NCBI GenBank assembly: GCA_013398295.1
Contig: VZSF01003942.1
Span: forward strand, 120,515-184,514
Reading direction: 5' to 3'
Length of the DNA: 64,000 nucleotides
From: Chionis minor
Lineage: Eukaryota; Chordata; Aves; Charadriiformes; Chionididae
Shown here: positions 35,561 through 48,800 of the stretch, piece by piece
How positions within the stretch are numbered: the first letter of the stretch is position 1
Layout of the letters: every line of letters starts with the position of its first letter
Notes under the pieces: generated by a model
Databases searched by the model: none
Told to the model about the DNA's origin: nothing
What the model saw: only the letters and a program-made list of their open reading frames with translations
Made by a program: the position numbers and the translations under genes

Positions 35561-38452
35561 TGTCTCTCAAGCCACATCATGCCAGCGCAATGAGTTCATG
35601 CAGCAGAGCAATTCCTGCACCCCACTGATGGGAACTGAGCTATGCCCAAGACAGTCACGTTGCTTTGGGACACCCGTATCTGCCTGGACACCCAACCTTC
35701 CCCCTCCACCGTGCCACCCCTTGGGCACTGACTTCATCTGAAGGACCAGCCCCTTCCTCAGGGCTAATTTCTGCAGCTGTTCTTACCCCAAAGACGCAGC
35801 CAGCCCTAAACCCAGCTGTTAAATTCACTGGGGAGGGTCTGCATCTTCTTCCTTTGTCCAGTGAAGGGCATCACGCCCCCTGCTCCCTTGAGAAACAGCA
35901 GGCAGAACCATCAACTCAGGATCTCAGAATCCCCTTCGGGTGCTGGGGGACAGTCCTGCAAGGGCAGGGATGCTGAGCCAGCACAGGAATCACCACAGCG
36001 GCCAACAGATCTCGCTGCTGCTAAGGGAATGAGTGGAATCAAGGAAGCTCACCCCTGTTATCTGATGAGCCACATCTGTGCAAACCAAAGCCCAGCCATC
36101 TCCAGGTGAAGCCGTATCAGTTTCAGCTGCAAGAGGCTTCCCAAAGATGATCTCAAACCCTGTCTGGAGCCAAAGATTGGAGCATCTGCCCAAGCGTGGG
36201 GGAAAGAGACATCAGATGTCCAGGACTCGGCCCAGTTGTGAGACAAAGCCCAGGGGCAAAACCCACGGCCAGATAAATCCGTGTGCTGAAAGCAGGGGGC
36301 AGAGCCCATTTTAGCAGGGCAGAGTCTGGCAGGGAAGAGCACCAGGGAAATATTCACGTCTGCACAACAGCGACTGGGCTGGAGTCCAGAAGACAAGCCA
36401 AAGCAGACAGAGGGAAGCAGCAGGGCTCCTCTGCTGGCTTCCGAGCAGGGAGAGTCTGAGCCTCACACCACATCTAAGGGCACCGCATACCTGGGCCGCT
36501 GCCTCCCGGGGTGGGGAGCACCCAAGTGTGAGCTCCAGGCTCCCTCTCCTGGGCAGGTGACACCACTGCAGACGCCTCTAAAGGAGGCTCAGACGCCTCC
36601 AAGACCTGAAGCAAATAAGCCACCACATCCCAAACAACCCCCTCCTTCCTTCCAGCAAGTCCAGCCTCCCAGCAGAAAGGGAAAACAGCTCCCAGGCAGC
36701 GAGAAGGAGGACACCAAAGCACAGTCAAGATCTTTCCCTGGATGCTTCAGGAGGGTATGACAGTGGGAGTGAGGCACAGAGGTCTGCCTGATCCCAAAGC
36801 GTGTTCCTCATCCACCAAGAACTCACGTCCTCGTGGAAATCATGCCCAGGCCCCAGTTCGTTTCGCTGCAGACAGACCGAGATCTCATTCCTTCGCAGCC
36901 CACACACACTTTCGAATCAGTCTGGGGATCTGCTTGGGGAAGGCAAATCACTTCCCAGCAGTTCCCAAGATGGAGAAACACCTCCCTCGATCAGATCCCA
37001 CCACTCCAGGGAATCAACCTGTCAGCTGCCCCTCCTCGGTGTCTGGCTTTGGTGACTAACCCTGAAAGCTCTGGCCGGGGGCTCTGCTGCCAGCACCACT
37101 GCGAAAAAGGCCACGGACCCTTTCTGACCGGCAGAGACACACCACTTCTCTGTCCTTCTAGGGCTAAATCCTGCAAGAAAACACTAAAAATAATTTTAGA
37201 GAGAGTCAAACCACATTTTCCTTTGGAAACTCAGCCTTCAGCCCATCTGCTCCCCAGGAAACAGCTATCCAGCTGCATGTGGGAGCACTCCTGGTTCTTC
37301 TACCTCTCCTTTCCCTCCAGATGTAGGGATGCTCCTTTGGGCAGAAGTAGAGAGCGCCCACCAGGCTGCCATTAGAACAGGTCACAGCCCTGGTCTGCAG
37401 CAGCCAGTCTACCCTGTCGTGCTCCCCAGGCGCGAGCAGCCGGGCTCACAGAGACAAGGAAATTTAGACCGGGGAAATCTGGCACGAGCTGAGTTCATGT
37501 TCTGTACCGGAGGGGGGGAAAAAAGTCCCTCCACATGTTCCCTGTTGTTAAACGTGTGGGAAGTGAGATGGAAATGTGTTCTTGGAGCGGAGAAAGGATG
37601 GCCTAGAGCTCTAGAGACTTTCCACTACACCTAGTCCCACTGAGTACAATCGTGCTCTTCCAGAAATACCCTCAAGCCCACTCCAATTCCCAACCCAGTT
37701 TAATCTGCCAGTCCCACTTCACCCACAGCTGCTCCCCCTGGTTCCAGCTCTTGTCTGGAGCAACTCCAAGAGACCAGGCACAAGACAGGAGGAGAAAGAT
37801 GGATCCTCCAGGCTCATCTCCCAGGCCTGCCGCCTGGCACAGCTGTTTCCGAGGATTCAAGCAGCTTACCCCGAGAAATGAGATGTTGGGGAAAGGAATT
37901 TCCCTAATCTTGGGCAAAGAGAAGAGTTTAGCTGCCTTTCCCTGCATGATCTTGGACAAAACTATGCCTCAGTTACTCCTATTTTCCCTTTCAGCCTCAG
38001 ATGGGATCAAGCCGAAGGGGGTATAATTTCATTTTCTCGATCAAATGCTCCAGCCCAGGACAGAGAGCAGGGAGTTTAACAAGCAGGAAAGAGGCTTAAC
38101 CATCAGGCAGGCGACGATTTGTACGGTCCCTACTGTCTGCCTGAGCCTGAAGAGTTCTCCAGCCCCACCAAGGGCCACCCTTGGCTGCCCACCGTCACCT
38201 CCCTGGCTCCTGGGGGACACAAAACCAGCCGCCAAAACTTTCGGGGGGGAACCAGCCTCTTCACAAGGCCCAGGAATCAGCCAGGCTGGCTACAAAGCCA
38301 ATGCCGTACCCGGCTCCAGGGCACCTGGAGAGGGAGGAGAGAGCAGGGAAGGGTGGAGGAAAACATGCCCGACCCCATCAGCCCATCCACACCTCTCCAC
38401 ACGTCCCTTTGCAGGGAGGAGGAGGAGCAGCAGCCGGCACTGGCTTTTTTGA

Positions 38453-38462
38453 CCATATAAGG
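38453..38462. promoter_or_regulatory. Perfect CArG box (SRF site)
   Basis: CCATATAAGG matches CC(A/T)6GG exactly and also contains a TATA-like core. It sits at the start of a GC-rich segment in otherwise gene-free DNA. CArG boxes bind serum response factor. One site alone is weak evidence for an enhancer or promoter. Confidence 0.4.
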
Positions 38463-41400
38463 CCAGGTTTTTCTCTCCGTGGCCAATCCGGGCAGGAATG
38501 CGAACACCTGAGCCTTGCCCAGTTCGCCAGGGCCCGTCCTCCCCTGCCCACACCCTGCCTCCTCGGCCAGGTGTGCAGAGCTCTACCTGCAGCAGGGGAG
38601 GGGAGGCCGCCTCCACGCAGCCCACTCCTTACCTGGCACCAAAGAGGGGGGAAATCCTGCCCTGCACCAATTCCTCACTGGGGACAGTGGCCCAGTCCGG
38701 GCTCTGCTCTCCTGCAGCCCTTCAGACTCCTCAGGGCACCCAAGCTGAGCTCCGGGTGTCTGCTGCAAGGCTGGGTTGCCCCTTTCTTTCAACTATTTCC
38801 AGATATTCGCCACCCCAGACATGTGGAAAACCTCCTCCTCTGTCCTGCAGCCATCCCTGCTGCTCAGTTCCCACCTCCGCCTCCGCCTGGCTGGCCCGGG
38901 GCAGCCCTGGGGTCTCTACGTCCCAGACAGCGCCTGGGAGACTGGAGCCCGCGCAGACCTGCTAAGGGAGCTTCACCTTTGAGATGTCCTCAGCCTGGCT
39001 TTGCTTCAGGGTGTCACGGAGGGACACCATCCTGTCACAGCCAGGACAAAACCAAAGCCAGCATGTGACAGGGCTGGCAGCCTTTTAGCCCTCCCGGTCC
39101 TGGTGCCACATCTCACTGCCTCAGGCGGCGGTGAGGAGGAAGGTTGGCCCATCACTTGGTGCACCCAGACTAGGGAAAGGAAAAAGAAAATAGACCCAAG
39201 CTGCTACTGGCCAGGTGGGACACAGGAGAGACCCTGAGCTGCCAGCCCAGCCAGCCCCCAAGTCCTGTCTCCAGGCCCCACCGCCCGCCTCTCCCGCGGC
39301 GATGCACGTGCCAACTCTACCATGACTCCACATGCCAGCGCCCTGACCAAACGAGCCCAAGAATTTCAGAGAAACCCACGTTCCCTTGTTGTGCTGCCAA
39401 GATTCGGTACCCGCCTGCCAACAATCCTGGTTAGAGCAGGATGGATTCCAGGAGAGTCATGTCAGCTCGTTGCCCCTGGGCTCCCAGGGTGGGAGTGCCA
39501 ACAGGTCCCACACCTCCGCCCCCAGGCGTGCCAGGGACACCGTCCCAGCCAGGCAGCAGCAGCTGCTGCTTCAACACACTCCCCACCCAGCCCAAATTCC
39601 TGCATATCCACAAGGCTGTCCCAGGCCCGGAGGAAGCCTCACCTGAAACAAAATGGCAATAAGGTTGGCCATTTGATGGTTGCCCATATTTAATCCCGCA
39701 CAGCCCTCCAAGAGGACAGAGCCCCGGCGTGGGGGCAAAAAGGGTGGGGACGGGTGCGTGTGGGAGGGCAATATTTCATTCCCTGGAAGGCACGAGCCAA
39801 AACAATACTTCCCAGTGCTTCCTGACCTGCTCTCCCCTCTACACCCACACCATTTATGCTACAGAGCAACATCGCCCCGTGGCGGATGGAGCCTTCAAGA
39901 ATCCAGGGCAAGACGCAAAGGGGCACTGGGAAAAGGAGCGGCTCTGCCCACAGACGGGGACACGAACAAGACCGTCCCTGCCTGGCAGGAGGGCTGCGGG
40001 CGTTGTGGCCCACGCTGACCTCCATCAGGTCTCAGCGGAGATGAGGACCTTCCTCTTTCCACTGTGGGAAGTTCATCAGGGCTTGGGAAGGACCGGCCTG
40101 TCCAGAGTGCAGTCGTGAGGCCAAGGATAGGTGTGCGTGAGCTAGTTTCCATTTTGCCGAACAAAGAGAGGAAAACAGAAAGAAGGTCAGGTCAAATTAT
40201 TACTGGTGCTCAGGACTGAGACTTTGCAGCTCAGATCAGGGTCTGGCTGTACACATGAGACCATTTACAGCCTCACACCCACCATCTTCCCCCCCGCAGA
40301 GGTGCGCGATGAGTCTGAGACAGCTTTCAACCGTGGAGCCCAACGGCCCACCACCACAGGGACTGGAGATCTTCACTGGTGGCTCACCCTTGCTCACAGA
40401 CAATCCTAGCGCAGAAGGGGCGTCCCCTTGGGCCTTTGTAGACATGAGCAACCAGCCCTTGTAACTGGGGTTCAGAGTTTGCTGTCTACTTGAGAGGTCA
40501 TGCTGAAGTCTCAGCTACCGCATCCTCTCTGCTAGCTTTAAAGGCGGCTACTTAAACACCACGTATCCCTCACCGTCCTCACCGGGAACAACCAAGTGCT
40601 CACGGTGCCTTTGAGAAGGTGGAAGAAGCCCAACACGCGGCACACGTCTGCCCTCGGGAAATGGGGATGCCCAGACTGCCCAGCCGCGCTCCCGCCCAGC
40701 CCGACGGATCTCCCCAGCGCACGGATGCACCAAGCAGCCTCCAAACCCGAGGCAGCCCACGGAGCCGAGATCCACGGAGGGGCCTGGGCGAGGTGGGGCA
40801 GTGCCCAGGGTGTAGGGCAGGGCAACAAGAAAATATTTGAGATGGCAGGTCGGACGAGATGAGTCACGCACAAGGACGGGCAGTCCAGCTGCCGGAGCTG
40901 CCTGCTCGACTCTCCACCCCTACCGGCACAGCACCCTGGGAAGCTGCTAACCGTGGGAACTGGGATATCGCAGCAGGCCAAGCAAGTACAAAAACATGGC
41001 TGTTGCTGAGAGGAGATTAAAACTGTCCATCTCTGCAAACTGCAATGACTTAGCAAGAGGCGCAAAAGCCCAGAGCTCAGCAGGTCCAGGTGCTGGAGAT
41101 TGGCTGCTCAGCCTGGCAGGATCCCCGTGGCCGCCAGCCAGGTATTCACAGGATAATGGGAACGGTGCTCACCCGTTCCTGCCGGGGCCTGCGCGTGTTT
41201 GCGAGATCTCATAGACACACCCTTCAATTCAAGGCTTTGGAAAAAACGCTCAGCACCTGGGGAGGAGGGGGAAAAAGGGAAAAAAATGAAAAAAAAAGAC
41301 AAGAGCAGGAACCACTTCAGAGCTGAGGAATCCCAGCCGTGACTCACTGCAGGGCGGGCGGCAGCGGTTCTGACGCGGGAAGCAAGCGGGGCTGGGAACG

Positions 41401-44400
41401 CTGGGGACAGGGTCAGGGCAGGCTGCCCGTGGCCCTGCCAGGGGAACCCGCAGGACAAGGCAGCCCCCTCTGCGCCAAGGGCTCCTCCACCGGACTCGCC
41501 CGGCATCCGGCCTCCTCCTGCACAGCGGGGCTGGCTCCACTGGGGCCCAAGTTCCACTCATGGAAACGGGTCCAGCTGTTTTCCAGCATCAGCAAACCTG
41601 GCCTGTGCATTTCCCAGCTCCCTAACACCCACGTGCCCAGCTTTACCCACCTCTATGGCACTGAGATCAACTCCAAGAGTCCCAAAATCTCCTTTGCCTC
41701 CAACATTTCCCGCACTGGTAATGTCCCGGTGCAAGACCAAGACCTTGTTCCCCGGCCAGCAACTGCCACACAACTAATGGTGGCCCCTTTGAGCTGCCCC
41801 ACCACCACACACAGAGGAAAAACGTTCACATTTGAAAAAGGGAACATAAAACATCCAGGGCTTGGTTTCAACTGTTCCAGAGCCTTATCACGTAGCCGAA
41901 GTGATCTGTCAGCTCCTGCGTGCAGGGTAAGCGCGGGAAGGCTGAAAGACACCGCTACCAACATAACCAAGCTGATTTGGAACCTTTACTCTAGTTCGCG
42001 AGGGTTAGAAAGACAAGAGAAGGAGTAAGATAACAGCAATTCACATCCACAGCTGCAGATCTACTCTAGATTTACACCTGCCTGTCCCACTGCCCTCAGC
42101 AGAGTGTAAATGCAGCCGTCCCTTAGCGCTTCACTGAAGAGAAGCCTGAATAAACTTACTCAAGTTGGTGATTGATGCTGCACCAGTTTATTCCCTCCAG
42201 CTCCAGCCCTCCCAGTGGGTGACGCTGTTTTAAGCGTTTCTGGAGTCAGGGCAACATGGAAGAACAGTTGCTCTCCTAATTCAAACCAAAGCTCTAGCCT
42301 ACCAACAACAGAAAACACTCAAAACCTGGTAGCCCACAAGGCTTACGAACTAGGCAAAGGGGGAACAACTCCAAATGTCTTTTTCATTTAAAGCAGCGGA
42401 CCACAAGGCACTAAAAAAATCCTGAAGTTCATTTAGCCTTGGATTTGCGCAGAGGGAAACCTGAAACTTTGCAGCATGGACCACGTTTATCCCTCTGAAG
42501 AGCCAGACCTGGGCCAGCACCCAACGGAGCCCTTTGCTCCCCCGGACAGATTGCTGCCCAGCCCCCAGGTCAGCGCTCCTCCAACCTAGCTTTGGGTGCA
42601 CCGAGGTGGTGCGGAGTCTCTGGAAGAAAGAGGACTCCATCCATACGTGCTCCGCTGGCAGCTTCCTCAACAGCCAGCTCATACTCATGGCAACAAACAC
42701 CTACGGGACGTGTTCTGACCTGAGCGCTGAATTCACCTCTCCCTGGAGAATTCGCCCACGTACACATCTGGAGTGTGCTCCGCAGATTATACAACACCTT
42801 ATCTAGGGCACCGACGAGCAGCCGATCCAGAGAAAAGCCCCCGACTTTGCAAGGTCCCGGGGGATCCCAGTCGGGCCAAGGTAGAGGATTCAGTGGTCGG
42901 CGGGGGGGAATTTCAATATAACATGCCTGACTGTAACCCAGAAATACAAACTTCCACCTTGCTGGAAGCTTCTCAGTCCTTGATGAGACCTTAAGTACTG
43001 TAAGAAGCAACTCAGGGTCACATCTTTGAATTTATAAACCAGCCCTCGACTGCAGCAATGCTCCAGCCCTCTGCACCGGTAAAGAGCCTGGTTCTGGGAA
43101 GGGTCAGCATTTCAATCCCCCCATCCTAAAGCACGCTGACCCGTTCCAATCCTATTGCCACCCTGACCAGGAGAGACCCCCGATTCTTCACTCAAACAGA
43201 GAAAACAACTCATAGCAGCCTGACTATGCTTCTCCATCCAGGTCCTCCAGCTGCACAAGGAGGAGGCAGCGTCAGCACAGGAAAGATGCTGCTCCTGAAC
43301 TTCCCAAAATCCTGCTATCATCATAGCTCCGAGTCCGACATTACCCCTAGGTTTGTCCCTGAAGCAGGTATTTGACAGGGCTAAGGGGACAGAGCTGTTG
43401 GGACCAGCTTGCATCTGTATTGAGGGTGCTGCTGGCCACCAGCAGCAGAGTTGGCAAATTAAGATTAACTTCAGCCTGTCTGTTCTCAACGCCACACCAC
43501 AAACCTGATTTATGCTGCTAATAACAAGCATTGGCATCTGCCCCTTCTCTGCCAGCTTAAACCTAAGAGGAATACACAAAATTTCCGTGCGCGTTGACTA
43601 CAGTAGTACAGTGGGACTAGATGCCCTGTAGATTCTACGGGAGTTGGACTGGGCCCCTCTGAGAGTTACTTTTGTGCCAATTTCTCTGCGATTTACTGAG
43701 AAGTCTGCGCTTTCTGCAAACCATCCCAGCCACGCAAGGAATGGGGTGGGGTTGTTTTGACAGGGAGCCTTGGATCACTCACAGATCCCACCCAGCTCCC
43801 TCCGTGCTCACCTTTTAATGCTCTCTACGTGCTCTGGCTTCTCAGTAACATCGAGCAGAGAGCGATTCAGACAGCATAAATCAAGAGAAAACAGACTGCA
43901 GGGAGCCAGTGCCGCGCAGACCAGCGTGAATACGCACGGCTATCGGGCCCAGGCGCAATCTGTGCACGGGAATGCCGCATGTGAGGCTGCACCGACACGT
44001 CAGTGTGTGCAGAAACACATCCATGTGTGCACAAACACGTCCGTGTGCGCACAAGACACGCGTGGAAGCACCTCAGAAGCCCACCGCACGGGCTGTGAAG
44101 CTCCACTCAAAGCCATGCCACCACTTAACTGGAAATCTGAGGAGAAACTTGGCCTGGCAGCAAGAAAAGGGGAATGCTCCGGGCAGGTCCCGGCGGTTGG
44201 TTGATGAAGGACGGACAGAAAGGCCGCTAATTAGCCAGGAGTGAAGCTTCTTTGGAAGCATCAGGTGCTCTCTGCACCTCCAGATGCCAAGCAGAAGGGA
44301 CAAAAACATTCCCCCTCACCAAAAAAAACCCCTAACAGATACAGAAGTTGTGCAGTCTGACCAGATGTATTTAGCATTAGATTCCCAACAGGTTCAGCTA

Positions 44401-45134
44401 ATCCTGCGTACGCCACTGACTTGACTAAAGCAGATCCTCACCCTAGTGTGGTAGCTCAGCTTCAATTCACATTATCCCCCTTATTTTCTTTGCTTCGCAC
44501 TTCCTGCAGGTGAGGTTGGAACCACGGCCGACAACATTCCTTCGTTCTTCAGTTAAATGCTACCCCATAAGAAAAAATTCAAATACTTTCTCCATTTTCA
44601 CAACAAACAGCTGCTTCTTGCAAAGCAGACCAGACACACCTAATGCATATGCACAGGACTGCCCCTGTTCGCAGTGTTTATCATCTAAGACAACTTGCAG
44701 AATCACATTTGTTTAGTCTGCAGTGAGATCCAAAATCCAGTTTCAGATGTGGATCTACCTTTCACAACTGGCCTGTATTCCTCTAACGCATTATTCCAGC
44801 CTTTCCACCTGAAATTCAAAACCTGCAAAATTCAGTGGGTCTCCAGATCCGGAGCTCACCCGCTGAGCCATGACCCTTGCCTTGATGGGAACCCTGGTGA
44901 CCCTCCAGAGCAGTGCTCCGTTCAGCGCTCAGCCGCTGGTCGGAGCTTTCCGGGATCCACGGGACCACATTCGAGTTGGTAACAGCACCCAACCATGAAC
45001 CGCGCCAGGGAAGGGCACAAAGGCCAGGACTTTGGTACTCCTAAAAGAGCGGTGACAGATTTAGCCAGCTGTGTTGGGGTAGGAGTAGCCTCCTGGCACA
45101 CACTTGTGTCCCTCACCTGGGGAGGAATAACCCC

Positions 45135-45850
45135 CTGCACCAGGATAGGTTGGGGGTGACCTGCCGGAAAGCAGCTCTGCAGAGAGGGACCTGGGAGTCG
45201 TGGTGGCCAACAGCATGCCCATGAGCCAGCAATGTGCCCTGGTGGCCAAGTGGCATCCTGGGGTGCATCAAGAGGCGTGTGGCCAGCAGGTGGAGGGGTC
45301 ATCCTCCCCCTCTGCTCTGACCTGGGGAGGCCGCACCTGGAGTCCTGTGTCCAGTGCTGGGCTCCCCAGCTCAAGAAGGACAGGGAACGGCTGGAGAGGG
45401 GACAGCGAAGGGCCACAAAGATGATGAGGGGTCAAGAGCATCTTTCTTATGAGGAAAGGCTGAGGGAGTTGGGTCTTTTTAGTCTGGAGAAGAGCAGACT
45501 GAGGTGGGATCTCATCAATGTTTACAAATACTCAAAGGGAGGGGGCCAGGAGGAGGGGGCCAGGCTTTTCTCAGTGGTGCCCAGTGACAGGACAAGGGCC
45601 AATGGGTATAAAATCCAATATAGGAAGTTCCATCTCACCATGAGGAGAAACTTGTTTACTTTGAGGGTGGCAGAGCCCTGGCACAGGCTGCCCAGAGAGG
45701 TGGTGGAGTCTCCGACTCTGGAGACATTCCCAACCCGCCTGGATGCCATCCTGTGCCACCTGCTGTAGGTGGACCTGCTCTGGCAGGGGGTTGGACCAGA
45801 TGATCTCTAGAGGTCCCTTCCAACCCTTAACATTCTGGGATTCTCTGTCC
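45135..45850 (+). mobile_element. CR1 LINE, truncated 3' end
   Basis: Plus-strand sequence encodes CR1 ORF2 C-terminal pieces: MSQQCALVA in a neighbouring frame, then [40 protein letters not shown] and [19 protein letters not shown]. It ends with GATGATCTCTAGAGGTCCCT and ATTCTGGGATTCTCT, the diverged terminal octamer repeats. It is 5'-truncated and frameshifted. The latter part is open for over 100 codons, so it is relatively young. Confidence 0.94.
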
Positions 45851-48800
45851 CCCAGCCCATGCAAACACTGCTGTGAAGGAAGTTAGGAGAGGGACGGGGC
45901 AGGCAGACGGCCCTTGGGCTGGGGAACCTCGGGAGATGCAGCCAGCCCAGGCTTCTTTTTCCACCTGGCTGGGAAAGGAGAATTCGGAGGCTGGGCCGCC
46001 CAGCCCCAGAGGGCTTTGTCAGCATTGTTTGCAGCTGGGAACAGGCTGGCGGCCCCGCCTGGCGCTTCCCTTTGTGCATTTGCTGAGCTCTGATCTTACG
46101 GCGTCCATTGCCGTGGGGAGGGAACCGCTTGCAACCAGGACAGACGGCTCCCATCCACCCTCACAGGGTTTTGCGCAGAAGGCAAATCTTGCCGGCTTCA
46201 AAGCTTCCACATCAGCAAATTACCCGACGAGCGCCTTCCCTGACGTCTTGTCAGAGGGATGCCAGTGTAAGGGAAGGGGGGTGGGTGTTCTCTCACAGGT
46301 GGAGGTGCCCAACTTCTGCATTATACTCAGGAACAGTTCGCCTACCACCCCTTTCCTCTCCCCCAGCCCCTCAGGCCCAGACCAACCTGCTCTTTGCCAT
46401 CCCCGCTGCCCCCCAGTCCCTGTTTGGCCACGGTGCAACCGCAGCGCAGGTGCCGCTGCCCCACGGCAGGTGCTCATGCAAAGCAGTTCCTGCGATGGGG
46501 GAACACGCGCCGCTCTCCCGCCTTATCGCACAACCAAATTTGTATTTCTGTTACGTGACATCCACAGGCGTATCGCAGACAGAGGAACCGGGGCGAGCCG
46601 TTCTCCGTGACCTCCCTCCGAGAGATCCGGCGGCCGCTTTGCGCTTCTCTGCTCTTTAAGAGGCCGAGTCTTCAGGACTCCCCTTAGACGACATTACACG
46701 AGGGGCTGCAATAGCAACAGCCGGACTCAGCGAGCCCACCCGCTCCGGACCAGAAACCAGAGCAGGGGGCTGGAAGGGAACCAGCCATTGCCCTGCTGAT
46801 GACAACCGTGACCGTCATCAACCTACTTCTACAGGGAACATCGGGCCCTCTGGAAACCTCCATGTATTTTCTTGGTATGTCCCTCCTCTCCTCCCAGTCT
46901 CTACATACACACCTGCACATACACAACACTACAACGTGTATTAGTGGCTTTATGAGCATTTATACACTCAACAAAGCATTCTTTTGCCTTGCAGTTGTGC
47001 CAGCTCTTTGTAAATCTTTAATACTCTGCCTTTTGAACCTGGAAGAGAACCAGGCCACCTCTACCAACGCTGCTCACCGTCCTTTATAGCTTACAACTCC
47101 TTAAAAAGACTTTCTTCCCTTTCCACTAAACCTCTACCCTTCTGAGTCATGCTCTGCGCAATGCCTGAAGTCAGCACTTCACACAAACCAGCTGAAGCTG
47201 GTCTGCAGAAAAAACGCAGACACATACATCGAGCAGGGAACAGCTACCAGCCAGGACCTGCAGCTTTGGCAAAGAGCAGACCCAATTTGCTGGTGACAGC
47301 ACCAGCTAGAAACGCAGATCAAGAGAGAACACGGAGCAGCAGAGCAGCTCTCCGCTCTCCACCTCCCCCAAAGGCAAAGATCAGTGTTTGGAACACTAAC
47401 GAGTCACCTGGGAAACTTGCACCAGGGGAGAGAAAAGCCCAGCGCAGGCCTGGTTTTTCCTTTGCATTGCTCTGTTCTCCAACCTGCAGCCCAGGTAAAC
47501 GCGTCCTTTGGCCTTGGGAATCCCCCCAAAATCAGTTTTGCACTGATGTTATTCAAGGTCAGATGAGATTCCTACTTCCAGCATCAATAGCAGAACCCTC
47601 AGGAGAGAAGAGCTCATAAATACAAAGGCCAGGAGGTATCCCAGGAATAACTAATTTGATTCCCGAGTCTCATCCACATTTACTCTCCTCTTCTTCCTCC
47701 CTCCCAAAGCTGCTACAAGGCTCAGCATCCCCAGCAGGTCCCTGTTGCCTTTCACTGAGCCACAGTGTTTCAGACAGCATCTTTTCCACTTTGGAATGGC
47801 TGAATCCTTTCTCACCCATTCCCACACTCTCAGGTTCAACGCCTCTGCTCTCATACAGCTTTTCCATGAAGTCAATGCCTGCCCTGAGCTCTGTACAAGG
47901 TATCACGGAAGAAGCCACACCATTTTGGAAAGTCCCACAAGGTTGTTTGGGGCAAGGTAGGAAAGGTGCTTTCACAGGTCACCGTGGCTGCTCTGGTCCA
48001 CGGATGAGGTTGTCCAAAGAGGCGATCTGCAGTGGGCTCCGAAACCATCCAGGGCAAACCAAAAGCAGTTCACAGGCGCTTGCCCTGAGTAACAACTCTG
48101 GGTATTTTGAGGAAAAGACCGAGCAACACTTGTTTAAGTAATGGTTAAGATGTGGAGTTAAAACTCAAGCTGAGTCAGTGAGGAATGCACTGCGGGTCCT
48201 GCTCTAGGGGCTGGAGGACAATAAATAATTCAGCATCTGCCCTACTTAGCCACCCCGGACAACAGGAGTCAGTGCTGGTCAGGCTGGGAATGTCCAGACA
48301 AAGAATGCAGCGGTTACTCCAGCAAATCAGTCCCAGAAGATCCAAGAGGCCCTGGATAATAACCACCACGCGCATTCCTGAAAAGCCCTCACAACTTTCA
48401 AATACTGCCCTGTTAACTCGCTGGCCTCCACGCACTGGCCGCAGCGAGGTCTAACCCCCGCGAGAGCGCACTGGCAGCCCTGCAGAGGGGACCTCCTGCC
48501 CCGGCACGGCCACGGCTCAGCAGCTGCAGGAGGGGACTGGTGTTCTCTAGGCAGAGACCGACACCAGAGTCCGCACAGGGCAGCTCGCACCCAGCTCCCC
48601 TGCGCCCTTTAACGCTCATCCTGCGTCACCTACTCTGGCGGAACACGAAGACGCTGGCTGTGTTAGAAGGGTACGTTAAAACCTTCGCCCTCCTGCGTGC
48701 TTTCCTCACAAAGGGTAAGGGAATTCTTCCCAAATGTGCAGCCAAGGACCTCTTTCCTCACACCAGCCACTTCACAGATGATCTTTTCCCACCACCACCT

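Larger units (their letters stand above)
34506..45134. other. Gene-free intergenic region after KRT80
   Basis: No gene is recognised. The longest frame (38181-39068, 295 codons) is Pro/Gly/Ala-rich low-complexity sequence in GC-rich DNA with overlapping frames in other phases, so I do not call it coding. A MIR relic (35430-35560) and a perfect CArG box (38453-38462) are the only supportable features. Confidence 0.55.

Noticed and set aside
38181..39068. Long plus-strand open frame (295 codons)
   Set aside because: The product is Pro/Gly/Ala/His-rich low-complexity sequence with overlapping open frames in other phases. This is expected of GC-rich, stop-poor DNA; no domain or splice structure supports it.
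40255..40464. Possible short exon with a CCCCCGCAG acceptor
   Set aside because: The frame has no homology I recognise, no start exon or donor nearby, and unbiased composition.
43595..43670. Possible CR1 trace (GGAGTTGGACTGGGCCCCTC)
   Set aside because: Only a vague resemblance to the CR1 'gttggactagatgatctc' end; too short and diverged to call.
43970..44060. ACACGT/TGTGTGCACA-rich imperfect repeat
   Set aside because: A degenerate GT/AC low-complexity stretch without regular period or flanking gene.
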